A model generated the notes under the pieces. It ran no database searches. It was not told where the DNA came from and saw nothing but the letters and a program-made list of their open reading frames with translations. From Gammaproteobacteria bacterium (lineage in GTDB: Bacteria > Pseudomonadota > Gammaproteobacteria > Pseudomonadales > Pseudohongiellaceae), in NCBI GenBank assembly GCA_019654215.1, contig BPDI01000002.1, positions 62,001 to 126,000 of the forward strand: 64,000 nt of DNA. Direction: 5' to 3'. A program made the translations under genes and the position numbers. The stretch's first letter is position 1; every line of letters starts with the position of its first letter. This document shows, one piece after another, positions 40,253 through 51,619 of this stretch.

Positions 40253-41940
40253 GTGGCTTTAATTCGTAAGCGATTGATTTTATTATGTATTACTAAGTAA
40301 TACTGGGGTGTTCTGCGCCCTCATTTAAGCGCAGCGCCGATGAAGAGAGCTATGGAGCGATCTCTCAGAAGGCAAATTTAGTCCCTGGCATGACCTCTCA
40401 GGTCGTGCTTGATGAAATCAGTGAGCTGAATTTGGAGGGATTCGAGCTAAACAATCTCTCTTTCGATTTTCTCGATAACGAAGCCGGAGTGAGATCGGCG
40501 CCAGCATTTTAACTTTGAACGATGTCCTCGATATTGCCTTCCAACGCAGTAAAGATTATCAAACCCAGAAGGAGCTGCTTTACCTGGAAGCTCTCGCGCT
40601 TACTTTTGATCGCTATCGTTATACGCCAGTATTTAGCGCAGCAGGTAGCAGTAATTATCAATGGGACAATCGCGACCAGTTTGTTCAAGACATGCAGGAC
40701 TTACAGGAATGCAAAATGTCGAAACTGACGAGTCGACATTTTCCAATACCAGCCTCGGAGCTCGTTATATATTAAAAAGCGGTGGCGCGGTTGCATTAAA
40801 CCTTACTAATAACTTTACGCGTTTTTTATCCGGTAACATTAGTGAGTTCGGCACCAATGCCTTAATCGGTTCTTTTACTCAACCACTGATTCGAGATTTT
40901 GGTGTCGATATTGAAACTGAAGTCTCATGCAGGCCGAACGTGATTTACTTTATCGTTTAAAAGACTTCACTCGCTTCCGAAAATCATTCGCAGTGCGAGT
41001 TGCTTCGAATTACTATTTGGTATTATTAAACCGTGAAACTGCACGAAACAATTTTGCGGGCCTTAACGCAACCAATCTTTCTTTAGAAAGAGAACAGGCA
41101 TTTCAGGCGGAAGGTCTAACAACTCTGTTGGAAGTTGGCCGCTTGGAACAATCTTCATTACAAGCCGACTTACGCTGGACTTCTTCCATTACTCGTTACA
41201 AGCGCAGTCTGGATAATTTCAAGATTCTTATCGGTCTAACCGCAGAGGACAATATCATTCTCGATGACAACGAGATGAATTTGATTAGCGAGACGGGAAT
41301 GGATAGTCCTGATATCAGTTTGGAGCAGGCCACTGAAATGGCGATTCAGACTCGCCTTGATCTGTATAACTCGCTGGACAGGGTTCAGGACAGTGCCCGG
41401 AAAATTGAAGTAGCAGCGAACGCGTTGAATCCCACCGTCGATATCACTCTCGTGGCGTCGGTACCTGATGCTAACAATGGCAATATTGGAGAGCTGGATT
41501 TCGAAAACGCACTTTACACCGCTGGCTTGGATTTCGATCTGCCCCTGGATACGATGTTCGAGCGCAACAACTATCGGCGCTCATTAATCGATTATGATTC
41601 GTCCTCGAGAGACTATCTGCTGTCTCTGGATACTGTAAAATTAGAGGTATTAGATACCTGGAGGCGCATGAATGAGGCTCGAAAAAGTTATGATATATCA
41701 GTAACTAGCGTGGAAATTAACGAGCGCCGAGTCGAAGAGGCCCAATTGCGGGCTGAGTTAGGTTTAGGAGACATCCAAGATACTGTAGATTCACAGAACG
41801 ACTTAACGGCTGCCCGCACGGAGTTGGTGAGTTCTATCGTAGAACACAATATTGCCAAGCTGGAATTTTGGCGAGATTTAGGATTGCTTTATGTGGATGA
41901 CACGGGGCAATGGGAGGAAGGTATAGATGGGCCCAGCTGA
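40253..41940 (+). CDS. TolC-family outer-membrane efflux lipoprotein, frameshifted
   Basis: The GTG at 40253 follows GGAAG and opens a lipoprotein signal (IRKRLILLCIT, then in another frame ILGCSAP). Further pieces read ADEESYGAISQKANLVPGMT, SILTLNDVLDIAFQRSKDYQ, SLGARYILKSGGAVALNLTN and QPLIRDFG. From 40927 the frame is intact: SFAVRVASNYYLVLLNRE, LEVGRLEQSSLQADLRW and the second helical repeat ending LGLLYVDDTGQWEEG. At least four indels lie in the first 670 bases. TolC proteins form the trimeric outer-membrane duct of exporters. Its stop overlaps the adaptor start by 14 bases. Confidence 0.85.
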
Positions 41941-44026
41941 TCAGAAAGTATGGGAAAAACTTCTAGATAAAGTACCGACCCCGGTTAAGGACTATATCGG
42001 TATTTTGAAAGAGCGATTCCTCACCGCGAAAAAATCTACCCAATACGCCATCGGTAGCGCTGGAGTGTTGGTGCTCGCTTTGCTTTTAACTGTCTTTGGC
42101 GGCGATGCCAACGTCGAATCCAGCATTACTTTTGAAGCCCGTCGCGGCGGCTTGGAAATCACTGTTCTGGAGGGTGGTTCTTTAGAAGCGCTGCAATCTC
42201 AAGAAATTCGCTCCCGTATTAAGGGACGGGAAGGCGTCAAAATTCTAAATATTGTTGAAGAAGGATACCAGGTCACCCCAGAAGACGTAGATGCAGGATT
42301 AGTTCTTGTTGAGTTAGATAAAGCTGCATTAATCGATCAACAGCTCAATCAGGAAATCGCAGTAGAAACTGCAGAAGCAACTTACATTGAGCGTCGTGCC
42401 GAATACGAAATCCAATTGAACGAAAATATGACGGCATTAAACGATGCGCGTCAGGAAATGCGTTTTGCTCGTTTAGAGTTTGAAAAGTTCCTCGGCGGTA
42501 ATTTAGTCAGTGGCATTATTAGGCGACTCGAAATTGAAGAACGATTAGCAAAAGCTGAAGCTGAAGATTTGGAAGCAATGTCTCGGAGTTTACCTTCCAG
42601 TCGCAACTCAATTGAAGAAATTGCCGAAGAACGTGCACCGCGACCAGCTTTCGATCCCACAGATTTAAATTCCATGCCACCACCTGTGCGAGAGCGTATT
42701 GAACAAATGATGGCGGAAAACGGTGGCGAATTGCCACCTGAAATGTTGGAACGCATGCAACAGTTTGCCCAAAGTGGCTTTCCTAGAGGCGGCCCATTTG
42801 GTGGGCAGGGTCGAGGAAGAGGGAGCGGGGGAGCAGTTAGGGATGGGCCAGCTATCGCTGAAGAAGCACCTGAATTAAGACTGGAACTATTGGAACCAGA
42901 GCCACTAAATACAGAAGTCACCTTGCTCATGGACGATAGCTATATGGCGATTCGTGACCAGCTGGATTTCTCACAGTATGCAGACATGGAAGCCTTGGAA
43001 GACGGGGAAGCTAAGCAGGAACTTCGTCGCTTGCAAGATGAACTACAAGTTTCCCAGGAAGAATATTTGTTAGCGCAGGATCGCATCGAAGGTCAGCGCC
43101 GCCTAGAAGCTAGAGGGTTTATTACTCCAACTGAATTAGAAGCAGAGGAATTAAATCTTAGTAAGGCTCGTAATAAAGAAGCAGAAAAAGAAACTGCGCT
43201 TAGCCTTTATATTCAATACTCTTTCCCGAAAGACGCAGAAGAAAAGTTATCTGATTATGAAAACGCCATCATGGCCTATCAGCGTCAACTAAAAGAAAAT
43301 ATTGCGGAAAAGGCACAAGAAGAAGCGCGCTTTAGTTCGGCAGAGCGCAAATACAATCTGGAGCGAGTGAAACTTGCTGATGTTGAAGAACAAATCGACC
43401 TGGCAACTATCGTTGCGGAGCGTCCCGGACTTGTTGTTTACGGCGCTGCCGATCAGAATCAAATGCGTTATCGTGGTAGTAGTTCTCAGGAAGCGATTCA
43501 GGAAGGTGCGACAGTAAGAGAGCGACAGGCTATTCTTACAATTCCTGATATGCGGGAAATGGCTGTTAAAACCAATATTCATGAATCTGCTGTACAAAGA
43601 GTAGGAGTAGGTCAATCGGTGAAAGTTTCCATCGATGCCTTTCCAGATGTGAGCCTTACCGGTGTGGTTACTAAAGTGGCGGTAGTTGCTGACTCAGCAA
43701 ACGCATTCATGAATCCTGATTTGAAAGTCTATCCAACAACTATCAAGATCCATGGTGTGCATGATTGGCTGCGCCCTGGTATGAGTGCCGAAGTGGAAAT
43801 CCTGGTAGATCAGCTTTCTGACACAGTATACGTGCCTTTGCAGGCAGTTACCTATTGGGATGATAAGCGAGTTGTCTATGTCGATAACATCGGCAATCCC
43901 GAACGCAGGGAAGTGGAAACTGGAACCTTCTCAGATTCTTTTATAGAGATTAGGTCTGGTCTGCGGGAAGGCGAAAAAGTTTTATTATTGCCCCCTCAAC
44001 AAAGCATCATGGAAATTGGTGTTTAG
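41927..44026 (+). CDS. Large MacA/HlyD-type periplasmic adaptor with Pro/Gly-rich insertion
   Basis: An intact 699-residue adaptor that bridges the inner-membrane ABC unit and TolC. A transmembrane anchor is at about 40-58 (YAIGSAGVLVLALLLTVFGG). A first lipoyl half and long helical hairpin follow, then a second coil around 345-490, the lipoyl/beta-barrel region (LATIVAERPGLVVYG; DMREMAVKTNIHESAV) and the end VETGTFSDSFIEIRSGL. MacA is about 370 residues. The excess includes a disordered segment at about 237-305 rich in Pro, Gly, Met and Arg (MPPPVRERIEQMM, GGPFGGQGRGRGSGG). Such an insertion in the hairpin is unusual. It is in an operon with TolC upstream and the ATPase 27 bases downstream. 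Confidence 0.88.
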   Translation: MGPADQKVWEKLLDKVPTPVKDYIGILKERFLTAKKSTQYAIGSAGVLVLALLLTVFGGDANVESSITFEARRGGLEITVLEGGSLEALQSQEIRSRIKGREGVKILNIVEEGYQVTPEDVDAGLVLVELDKAALIDQQLNQEIAVETAEATYIERRAEYEIQLNENMTALNDARQEMRFARLEFEKFLGGNLVSGIIRRLEIEERLAKAEAEDLEAMSRSLPSSRNSIEEIAEERAPRPAFDPTDLNSMPPPVRERIEQMMAENGGELPPEMLERMQQFAQSGFPRGGPFGGQGRGRGSGGAVRDGPAIAEEAPELRLELLEPEPLNTEVTLLMDDSYMAIRDQLDFSQYADMEALEDGEAKQELRRLQDELQVSQEEYLLAQDRIEGQRRLEARGFITPTELEAEELNLSKARNKEAEKETALSLYIQYSFPKDAEEKLSDYENAIMAYQRQLKENIAEKAQEEARFSSAERKYNLERVKLADVEEQIDLATIVAERPGLVVYGAADQNQMRYRGSSSQEAIQEGATVRERQAILTIPDMREMAVKTNIHESAVQRVGVGQSVKVSIDAFPDVSLTGVVTKVAVVADSANAFMNPDLKVYPTTIKIHGVHDWLRPGMSAEVEILVDQLSDTVYVPLQAVTYWDDKRVVYVDNIGNPERREVETGTFSDSFIEIRSGLREGEKVLLLPPQQSIMEIGV

Positions 44027-44053
44027 CACTTTTATCTAGACACTCCGGTCAAT

Positions 44054-44791
44054 ATGACTACCCTCGACACAAGTTCAAATATCGGTGCAGTAGCGCCACC
44101 ATCTTTGGCGGCTGGATCGATGGTTGCCAGCCTGAAAGAGATTACCAAAACTTATTACATGGGGACTCTCTCTGTAGAAGTCTTACACGGTATCTCGTTA
44201 GATTTTTACTCCGGAGACTACATCAGCATCATGGGTCCTTCCGGCTGCGGCAAGTCCACTTTGATGAACATCCTGGGCTGTCTCGACCAACCTACTTCCG
44301 GTAAATACTTACTCGGCAGTGAAGACACTTCAGAAATGGAAGACGATGAGTTGTCTACAATTCGTGGAGCACGACTGGGGTTTATTTTTCAGTCCTACAA
44401 CTTAATTCAACAGCTCGATGTTCTAGAAAATATTGAAATGCCTTTGTTCTATCAGGGCTATACCGAAGTAGAGAGTCATGAGATTGCCATGGGTCTCGCT
44501 ACTCGAGTCGGTCTAGAAGATCGGGTGAATCATAAGCCCTTTGAATTATCCGGTGGCCAACAACAGCGCGTAGCGATTGCTCGCGCGCTTGCTGTAGATC
44601 CTTTGATTATTCTAGCAGATGAGCCTACCGGTAACTTGGATTCGAAATCCGGTGCAGAAATTCTCAATTTGTTTGATGAATTACATGCTCAGGGTAAGAC
44701 ATTGCTATTGGTGACTCACTCAGATGAGTTAGCAGAACGCTCCAAGCGTGAAATTAAATTAATGGATGGCAGAGTAGAAAGTGATGAATGA
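44054..44791 (+). CDS. MacB/LolD-type ABC ATPase
   Basis: A 245-residue ATPase of the MacB/LolD family. Walker A is GPSGCGKST, the Q-loop is FIFQSYNL, the signature is [14 protein letters not shown], Walker B is [14 protein letters not shown] and the H-loop is VTHSDE. An extra N-terminal tail of about 27 residues ([20 protein letters not shown]) precedes the usual start. It pairs with the MacB-type permease, whose start overlaps its stop by 8 bases, to make a two-gene version of MacB. Confidence 0.93.
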   Translation: MTTLDTSSNIGAVAPPSLAAGSMVASLKEITKTYYMGTLSVEVLHGISLDFYSGDYISIMGPSGCGKSTLMNILGCLDQPTSGKYLLGSEDTSEMEDDELSTIRGARLGFIFQSYNLIQQLDVLENIEMPLFYQGYTEVESHEIAMGLATRVGLEDRVNHKPFELSGGQQQRVAIARALAVDPLIILADEPTGNLDSKSGAEILNLFDELHAQGKTLLLVTHSDELAERSKREIKLMDGRVESDE

Positions 44792-46144
44792 TTTCACACT
44801 TGATGGGGTAGATAACCCAGCCGTTTTGTTAACTCGATCCAATGCGCGATCGAAGTTCACTATCACTCGTCTGAAAAAAATTACCCATGTCGGTGTAAAA
44901 AGTATTTTCTCTCACGGCTTACGTTCGATGTTGACGGTCTTGGGTATCGTAATTGGTGTTGCTGCCGTTATCGCAATGTTGGCAGTAAGCGAAGGTGCTA
45001 GCTTTGAGGCACAACAACAGTTTCGAGATCTCGGCGCCACCAATATCTTGTTAAAGAGTGTTAAACCTGCTGAAGTAGAAGAGAGCGCCCGACAAGGATT
45101 TGGGCCACCTCAGGCTGTTGTCTATGGATTAACACAAGCGGATATCAAAACTATTCGGGATACCATTCCTGGTGTTTCAAATGTTATCGCTTCACGTATT
45201 GTGAAAAAGAATGTGTGGAATCTTGGCTTATCTACGAATACCGACGTAGTTGGTACTTCGGTGGATTATCCGAGCTCCCGTAACTACAACTTACGCGTTG
45301 GTCGTTTCTTTAGCCAAACAGAAGTGCGGGACCATTCCAACGTTGTAGTGTTAAGCGATGAAGTAGCCGACACATTATTCCCGATCGACAACCCGCTAGG
45401 TCAATCCATCAAGATCGATAGCGACTACTACAACATTGTTGGCATTATGGAGTCAGAAGGTTTTTCAAACCTGGGGCAGAACCAGGCAGGATCTCGAATT
45501 CAGCTCCCACCAGAATTTTTATTCCTTTTACTTCATCAAAGAGTCGTTTTGGCGAAACAACTACAAGGCAAACTGCCGGTGGTATGGAATCAGAAACCGT
45601 TGAACTGCATGAGGCAATTATTCAGATAAACGATCAGGAAACAGTTATTGAAGTAGGGGAAATAATTGACCAGATCTTACAACGACGTCACCGTGATGCA
45701 GACTACTCCATCGAAATTCCCCTCGCGTTATTAAGACAAGCCGAGGCCAGTGCGCTCAGAGATCAGATAGTTGCTGGTGCCATCGCAGGAATCTCATTAT
45801 TGGTTGGTGGTATTGGCATTATGAATATCATGCTGGCCAGCGTAACCGAGCGTACGCGAGAAATCGGAATTCGCCGTGCACTCGGTGCGAAGAAAAAAGA
45901 CATCATCGCTCAGTTCCTGATAGAAGCTGTTATTCTTTCCGGTGTAGGGGGTCTTATCGGTGTTGTCCTTGGCATTATCATTCCGTTTATCATTTCTACA
46001 TTCTGGGGCATGACAACAATAGTTACGCCTATTGCGCCAATTCTAGCCTTCTCAATTTCTGCAATGATCGGAGTTATCTTTGGTATTTATCCGAGTATGC
46101 GGGCGGCAGATATGGATCCTGTCGAAGCATTAAGGCATGAATAA
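44784..46144 (+). CDS. MacB-type ABC permease, frameshifted
   Basis: The permease half of a mechanotransmission exporter: an N-terminal helix (SMLTVLGIVIGVAAVIAMLA), a large periplasmic MacB domain (LGATNILLKSV; GRFFSQTEVRDHSNVVVLSD) and a C-terminal three-helix FtsX-like domain (IAGISLLVGGIGIMNIMLAS, then VTERTREIGIRRALGAKK). The frame breaks near 45500 and 45590: IQLPPEFLFLLLHQ should read like APTRIFIPFTSSKSR, and the last frame starts with MESETVELHEAI. The full length of about 450 residues is normal. I start at ATG 44784; the GTG one codon earlier is an alternative. Confidence 0.9.
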
Positions 46145-46243
46145 CATTTTAGATGACACTCCTGTTCGGTCCTTCGTTGCAGCTCGAGCAGTGCGCGAGT
46201 TTATTTTCAGTAACCCCTCCTCACCTCATCGAAGCTTTTAAGT

Positions 46244-47897
46244 ATGAATAAAAGTTTAGTCGTAGTTTTTATAACTTCATTTGTTACTTTATTAGCTACT
46301 GCTGCAGAAAATTCACGAACTTGGGAGCGCTACGACGAGAGTGCAGATCTCGCGCTTCTAGGTCAGCATGAAAACGAACGTATGCACTTTAAGTTGTTAA
46401 ATTCGAAAGTGCTGGATAAGAATTTTTTGTGGGCTCCATTCGCAGATGATCTTGCAAATTTTTCAGAAGCAACCTACATAAGCATGAAGCCAATGATTCT
46501 GGATCGCTCTATTGGGGAGCTCCAGCAATCAGTTAGTTCAGGCGCTCTAACTTACGAACAGTTAGTTACTTTTTACATCTATCGCATTCGCGAAATTGAA
46601 TCGGATAATTCCCTATATCTAAATGGTGTAATCGCGCTAAACCCTGACGCCATTAATCGTGCACGTCGTCTGGATGAATTCCGACAGCTAGGAACCGCTG
46701 TTCTTGACGACTCTATTTTTGGCATTCCCGTTTTACTAAAAGACAACATCAATGTCGCAGGCATGGCGACAACTGCAGGTGCCATAGCGCTACAAAATAA
46801 CTTTGCGGATAACGCATTTATAACTGAACGTCTGCTGGAAAAAGGAGCAGTCATTATTGGTAAGGCGAATTTAAGTGAATGGGCCTACTTTTTCTGTAAC
46901 GATTGCCCATCCGGCTACAGTGCTATGGGCGGTCAAACTTTAAATCCCTATGGTCGTTTTCAATTTGGTACTGGTGGTTCCAGCTCAGGCAGTGGCGCAT
47001 CGACAGCGGCAAATTATGCAACTGTTGCGGTAGGATCAGAAACTTCCGGTTCGATTCTCTCTCCTTCCAGCGCTAACTCTTTGGTAGGTTTGAAACCCAC
47101 AACCGGTTCCATCAGTCGGACTGGTGTAGTACCAATTTCGGCAAGTCTCGATACTACCGGGCCTATGACCCGATCGGTTGCCGATCTAGTTATCTTGTTT
47201 AATGCTATGGCGGGATACGATTCAGCTGATACTGCAATGCCACTAATAAGTGCAGATATGCAATTAGTCTATCGTGAAGTAAGTTTGGCGGGTAAACGTT
47301 TAGGTGCGCAAGTTCGTTATGCCGATAATGAGCTTTATCAAAATGCTCTTATGCTTTTATCTGCGAATGAAGCATCAATAGTGGATGTTAATTTTGAAGC
47401 CCAAAGACAACCTCAGTTCGGAGAATTTCTTGGAGTAGAAATGAAAAGAGACCTTGCCCTCTATTTAGAACAGCATGCGGGCGATGAGATCTTAATCGAT
47501 TCTATTGCCAGTTTAAAAGTATTCAACGAACAGGATATGGATATACGTGCACCTTATGGTCAGGCGGAAATTGATATGATGGATGAGTTGAATTACAACG
47601 GGGCTGAAATCGAAGAACTGCGCGCAGAGATACAGGGCAATGCTAGATTTCAACTCGATAGGATATTCGAGGAATTAAATATCGATGTTTTGATTAGCGT
47701 AAACAATCAGCAGGCTGGAATCGCAGCTCTAGCCAATTATCCTGCTTTAACCATACCCATGGGTTACGAAGAAGACGGTCGACCTATCTCGATTACTTTT
47801 ATTGCCCCGTCTTTTCAAGAGCAGCTTTTTAAACGATGTAGGAGTGCAATTTGAGCGGTTGACAGAAGCACGTCAAACTCCTACCGATTATATGTAA
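46244..47897 (+). CDS. Secreted amidase-signature hydrolase, C-terminal frameshift
   Basis: An amidase-signature enzyme of about 550 residues with a signal peptide (SLVVVFITSFVTLLATA), hence periplasmic. The catalytic Ser-cisSer-Lys set is visible: Lys in GIPVLLKDNINVAGM, the serine-rich motif GTGGSSSGSGAS and the nucleophile region GSETSGSI. The substrate is unknown; relatives hydrolyse amides and nitrile-derived compounds. The main frame ends early at 47854; one indel near 47835 (T/A-rich) restores DVGVQFERLTEARQTPTDYM to the TAA at 47895-47897. It lies 100 bases after macB. Confidence 0.9.
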
Positions 47898-48045
47898 CTT
47901 TCTGAAATATTGAGTTCGTAGTGATTTGGCACAAACTCAACCATTAGATTATGAGAGTGGCGGTGACGGCAGTGATGGGGATGAGGCAGGATAGGTAAAA
48001 ACGGTAATAGAAAAAAGAATACGATGTGTCTAGTTTGTAGAAGTG

Positions 48046-48789
48046 CTACCAGTAGTTTTCAATTTTGATATGCCCTGGTGTTCGACGACGGTTTTTAGAG
48101 AAAACCCCTTTCTTTTAAGATTCCACTGCGTCTTTAACCATATCGGGGTTGCCGCATAACATGAAGTGAGATTTATTTACGTCGAGATTCAGTCCAACAC
48201 TTTCTTCCCGCGATCCATCTTTAATTGTTATGGGAATTCTTCCAGTAATACTGCCTTCAACGACTTCGCGACTTACATAGGCCTGAAATAAGAAGCGATC
48301 ACCGTATTTTGTTTTAAGAGCTTCGACCATTTCTTGATAACGCAAATCGGCTAATGTTCGCACTGCATGAACTAGCACGATTTTCTTGAATCGCTGCCAG
48401 GGCTCTTCAGTGTTTAAGATTGAAAAAAATGGAGCTATTCCTGTTCCGGTTCCCAGCATCCACATCTCTTCACACTCAGGTATTTCTCTTAAAACAAAGA
48501 ATCCATTGGATTGTTGTTTTACCCAAACTTTATCCCCTGCTTCTAATTTAACCAGCGCGTTAGAAAGAATACCGTCGGTGGCGGTATAAAAGAAAAATTC
48601 CAATAGTTGGTCTTGTGGAGAACTCAGGTAGGAGTATGGGCGAGCGACTCTTTCACCATTCACATCAAGTGCAAGGCTAGTAAATTGACCAGCAGTGAAA
48701 TCATCTACATCGGCATCGATTTTCAAAGTAAACAGATTTTCTGTCCAATGAATATTTTCGACTATTGTTCCTTCTAACCACCGCGCCAT
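48046..48789 (-). CDS. fpr: Ferredoxin-NADP reductase, C-terminal frameshifts
   Basis: An FAD enzyme that exchanges electrons between NADPH and ferredoxin or flavodoxin, with roles in oxidative-stress defence. RPYSYLSSP binds FAD, GTGTGIAPFFSIL binds NADP and MLCGNPDMVKDAVE is typical. The frame ends early at 48115. Two indels, near 48120 and 48100 (an A-run), restore LKRKGFSL and then NRRRTPGHIKIENYW, the characteristic bacterial Fpr C-terminus, ending at TAG 48048-48046. The start is ATG 48789; the triplet before it is a TTG. The 150-base gap before the amidase end shows nothing. Confidence 0.92.
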
Positions 48790-48936
48790 CAATCAGATCC
48801 ACCTACTCTTTGTTAAAGCTGGAAGTATGTTATGAATTTCTATAGTCTCCTAGCAAGTACAAAAGCATATATATAGGAATATACCAATTCGGATTTATCT
48901 TGATTTCTAATACTAAGAATTTGTTGGAACAACTTT

Positions 48937-50169
48937 ATGAGTAGTGGTTTGAAATAGCACTCTGGAAACGAATTCTAGGCGCCATGATTTTGGGCGTCAT
49001 TGGGCGGTGTAATCTTTGGTGACGGAGTGACATCCATCGCATGGATCGGAGACCTCTTCATTCGACTGATTCGAATGGTGGTTGTGCCATTGGTTTTCGT
49101 AACGCTTGTTTCAGGTGTTATTTCTATGGGCGATCCAAGTAAGTTGGGGTCATTAGGTGCTCGAACCCTCGGTTTGTATTTGTTTACAACATTAGTGGCC
49201 ATTACGATTGGATTAACCCTTGCCGCAATCTTGCAGCCTGGAGTAGGCGTCGACCTTTCCGCAGTGGCACCAAGCGCAGTGCAAGAAGCAGTTCCTCTAA
49301 GCGAACGCTTAATGGGCATCGTTCCGGAAAATCCAATTGCTGCTATGGCAGATGGCAATATTCTTGCCATTATCTTTTTTGCACTTCTAATTGGTGTAAG
49401 TCTTTTAACTATCGGTGAAACTGGTAAGCCTGTTGCGGATTTTATGGCCGCTGCTGCTGAAGCAATGTTGCGCATCACTCATTGGATCATGGAAGCCGCT
49501 CCATTCGGAGCATTTGCTTTAATTGCGCAACTAGCAGGAACTGCTGGTGTGGGTGCGTTGATTGATGTGCTCACTTTGGCATTAGCGGTAGTTATCGGTT
49601 GTGCGGCGCACATGATTTTCATGCACGGGTTTATCGTTATGCGGGTTTTGTTGAAGCTGTCCGGAATGAATTTTTTCCGTGGCGCTCGTGATGCCATGTT
49701 GATGGCTTTCTCTACATCATCCAGTTCTGCCACCTTGCCAATTTCAATGTCTTGTGCAGAAGAAAACCTAGGTGTGAAACCTGTGATTGCATCAACAGTA
49801 TTGCCGCTGGGAGCAACTATTAATATGGATGGAACGGCATTGTATGTAGGCATTGTATCGGTGTTTGCAGCTCAGGCGTTCGGTATCGATTTAAGTCTCG
49901 CGGATTATATTCTAATCGCTGGATCTACCACTCTTGTTTCAATTGGCACTGCAGCGGTTCCAGGAGCATCACTGTTTTTGATTTCAGCAGTGATGGACAC
50001 GATAGGGATGTCCCCACAACAAAATGCAGCAGTGGTGGGATTTATTCTTGCATTCGATCGTCCGCTGGATATGTTGCGCACCAGCGTCAATGTTGGTGGT
50101 GATCTCTCGGTTTCAACAGCGGTTGCCAATTGGGAAGGAGAATTCGATAAGGAGATTTTCGACCGATAG
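48937..50169 (+). CDS. Dicarboxylate/amino-acid:cation symporter (DAACS), N-terminal frameshifts
   Basis: A sodium- or proton-coupled symporter for C4-dicarboxylates or glutamate of the SLC1 fold. Hallmarks are FSTSSSSATLP (the serine-rich reentrant loop), TVLPLGATINMDGTALY and AAVPGASLFLISAVM. From 49000 the frame is intact. Upstream, two more frames give MSSGLK, ALWKRILGAMILGVI and GGVIFGDGVTS, so the start is ATG 48937 and two indels lie at about 48955 and 48997 (near a GGG). The total is about 410 residues. It is divergent from fpr. Confidence 0.92.
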
Positions 50170-50177
50170 CTCAAGTA

Positions 50178-51599
50178 CTAGAACGAGTAACTAATAGTTG
50201 TGCCAATTCTTAAATCTTCGTCGAAGAAAATTAGTGGAGAATTACTATTGGAATTGATACTTATGACTTGAGCTTCGACTGTCCAGTTATCATCAATCGT
50301 ATAGTTCACCGATAGCATGGCCAATAAAGAATCTCCTTCCAGATCCCCTTGTAGGGTCGAAGCTAAGGTAAGGTCATTGTTTAAGAAGATATTGCTATAG
50401 CGCACTAGCCAACTTCCGAAGACACCTTCGTTGACCAGCTGCTGCCCTGGCAAAAGACCTTTATCTTCGTCTAATACTTTTTGAGCTTGGATGCCTAGGC
50501 TCAAACTTTGATCATTATCTGGAGCCCATTCAAAGCCGAATGAAGTACCGATTTGATCTTTCTCCAAATCTAAAGGTGAAGCAAGCGAAGAGATTCCCGG
50601 TAAATTAAAATTGTCTGCCAATACATTGTGACTAAAAGCCAAATCAAAATTCAGTAATAATCTCCCTATAGCCCTATTCGCGCTAAAACCTAGAAGAATG
50701 AAATCATTTTTTTTTGCCAATGCGTCGCCGATATTGTTGATGGGGTCTTCATAACGCAATTGGTTCTCATACAAGTAGGCAGCCATAAAACTGATATCAC
50801 TAAGATCAAATGATTTGCGCCACTGAGTGCCAACCTCAAAAATCGCATCGCCATCGCGCTTATAGTCAGTTAAGTTAAATTGTGGTTCGAAAAAAAACGG
50901 GCTGCCTCGCACTGGTGCAGGATTAAACTCGGGGTAAAGATTAATAAAGCTAGACCAGTTGCTATCTTCACCGAAGTAATCCCATACCACCATCCATTGA
51001 TTAAGACGTGCATCTTCAATGTCGATGATGGTCATGTCCCGAAACTCGATGTGGTTGATGACATCCAACACCGAGTTTCCCACAGTTTCGCCCCACACCA
51101 CAGTTTGTCTTCCAAACTTAAAGCTGTTTTGTTCGAAACTGCGTTGAAGAAAAAATTCGTTAACCCGGTATTCCGCATCAATCTTGCCGCCGTTGGCACG
51201 GTATTCATAGTCCTCATTCCAGTAGGCCCTCGCCTGTCCACTAGCTTGTAGTAACCAGCCAGGCGCAAATGCATTTTGATAGCGGATATTTAGACCTAGC
51301 CGGTTGTTTTCCATTTCTGCTTTACGCGGAAACGAAAAACCTGGCAATGGTTCTACGGAATGGTTGTTGACTTGCCCGTAAAATTGTTGGCTGACGCGAA
51401 CAGTAAAGCCTTCCAGCCAGGACTCTTCATTATTATTGGGTGATTCGTCAAAAATATTACCAAAGAGGTTGTCATCAAAAATGATTTCGTCGCTTAATAA
51501 ATCTTCTCCTCCAAGATTGGGCTCTTCTTCCTGTTGAGATAGCGCAATTGGAGTGACGAATATCAGAATTAAGCCGGCCCTTTTGCAGAAGCGCGACAT
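50178..51599 (-). CDS. DUF1302-like outer-membrane beta-barrel protein
   Basis: A 473-residue exported protein with a signal peptide (LILIFVTPIALSQQ) and a C-terminal aromatic residue (TTISYSF) typical of outer-membrane barrels. Alternating strands such as FKFGRQTVVWGETVGNSVLD and the RQ.V.WGE pattern match the DUF1302 group. An N-terminal acidic linker (LLSDEIIFDDNLFGNIFDES) precedes the barrel. It forms an operon with the LolA-like and RND genes upstream. Such triplets are thought to move lipids or other hydrophobic molecules across the envelope. It ends 8 bases from the convergent symporter gene. Confidence 0.75.
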   Translation of the reverse strand: MSRFCKRAGLILIFVTPIALSQQEEEPNLGGEDLLSDEIIFDDNLFGNIFDESPNNNEESWLEGFTVRVSQQFYGQVNNHSVEPLPGFSFPRKAEMENNRLGLNIRYQNAFAPGWLLQASGQARAYWNEDYEYRANGGKIDAEYRVNEFFLQRSFEQNSFKFGRQTVVWGETVGNSVLDVINHIEFRDMTIIDIEDARLNQWMVVWDYFGEDSNWSSFINLYPEFNPAPVRGSPFFFEPQFNLTDYKRDGDAIFEVGTQWRKSFDLSDISFMAAYLYENQLRYEDPINNIGDALAKKNDFILLGFSANRAIGRLLLNFDLAFSHNVLADNFNLPGISSLASPLDLEKDQIGTSFGFEWAPDNDQSLSLGIQAQKVLDEDKGLLPGQQLVNEGVFGSWLVRYSNIFLNNDLTLASTLQGDLEGDSLLAMLSVNYTIDDNWTVEAQVISINSNSNSPLIFFDEDLRIGTTISYSF

Positions 51600-51619
51600 A
51601 TTAAATTAGTAATTCCAGG

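Noticed and set aside
42451..42930. A 159-codon open frame on the minus strand inside the adaptor gene
   Set aside because: It is opposite the Pro/Gly-rich insertion, whose composition keeps other frames open; its product is Ser-rich without domain features, and the plus-strand adaptor is clearly real.
44784..46144. Programmed ribosomal frameshifting in macB and other split genes
   Set aside because: There is no shared slippery heptamer with a downstream structure, and breaks occur in unrelated families at unrelated positions.
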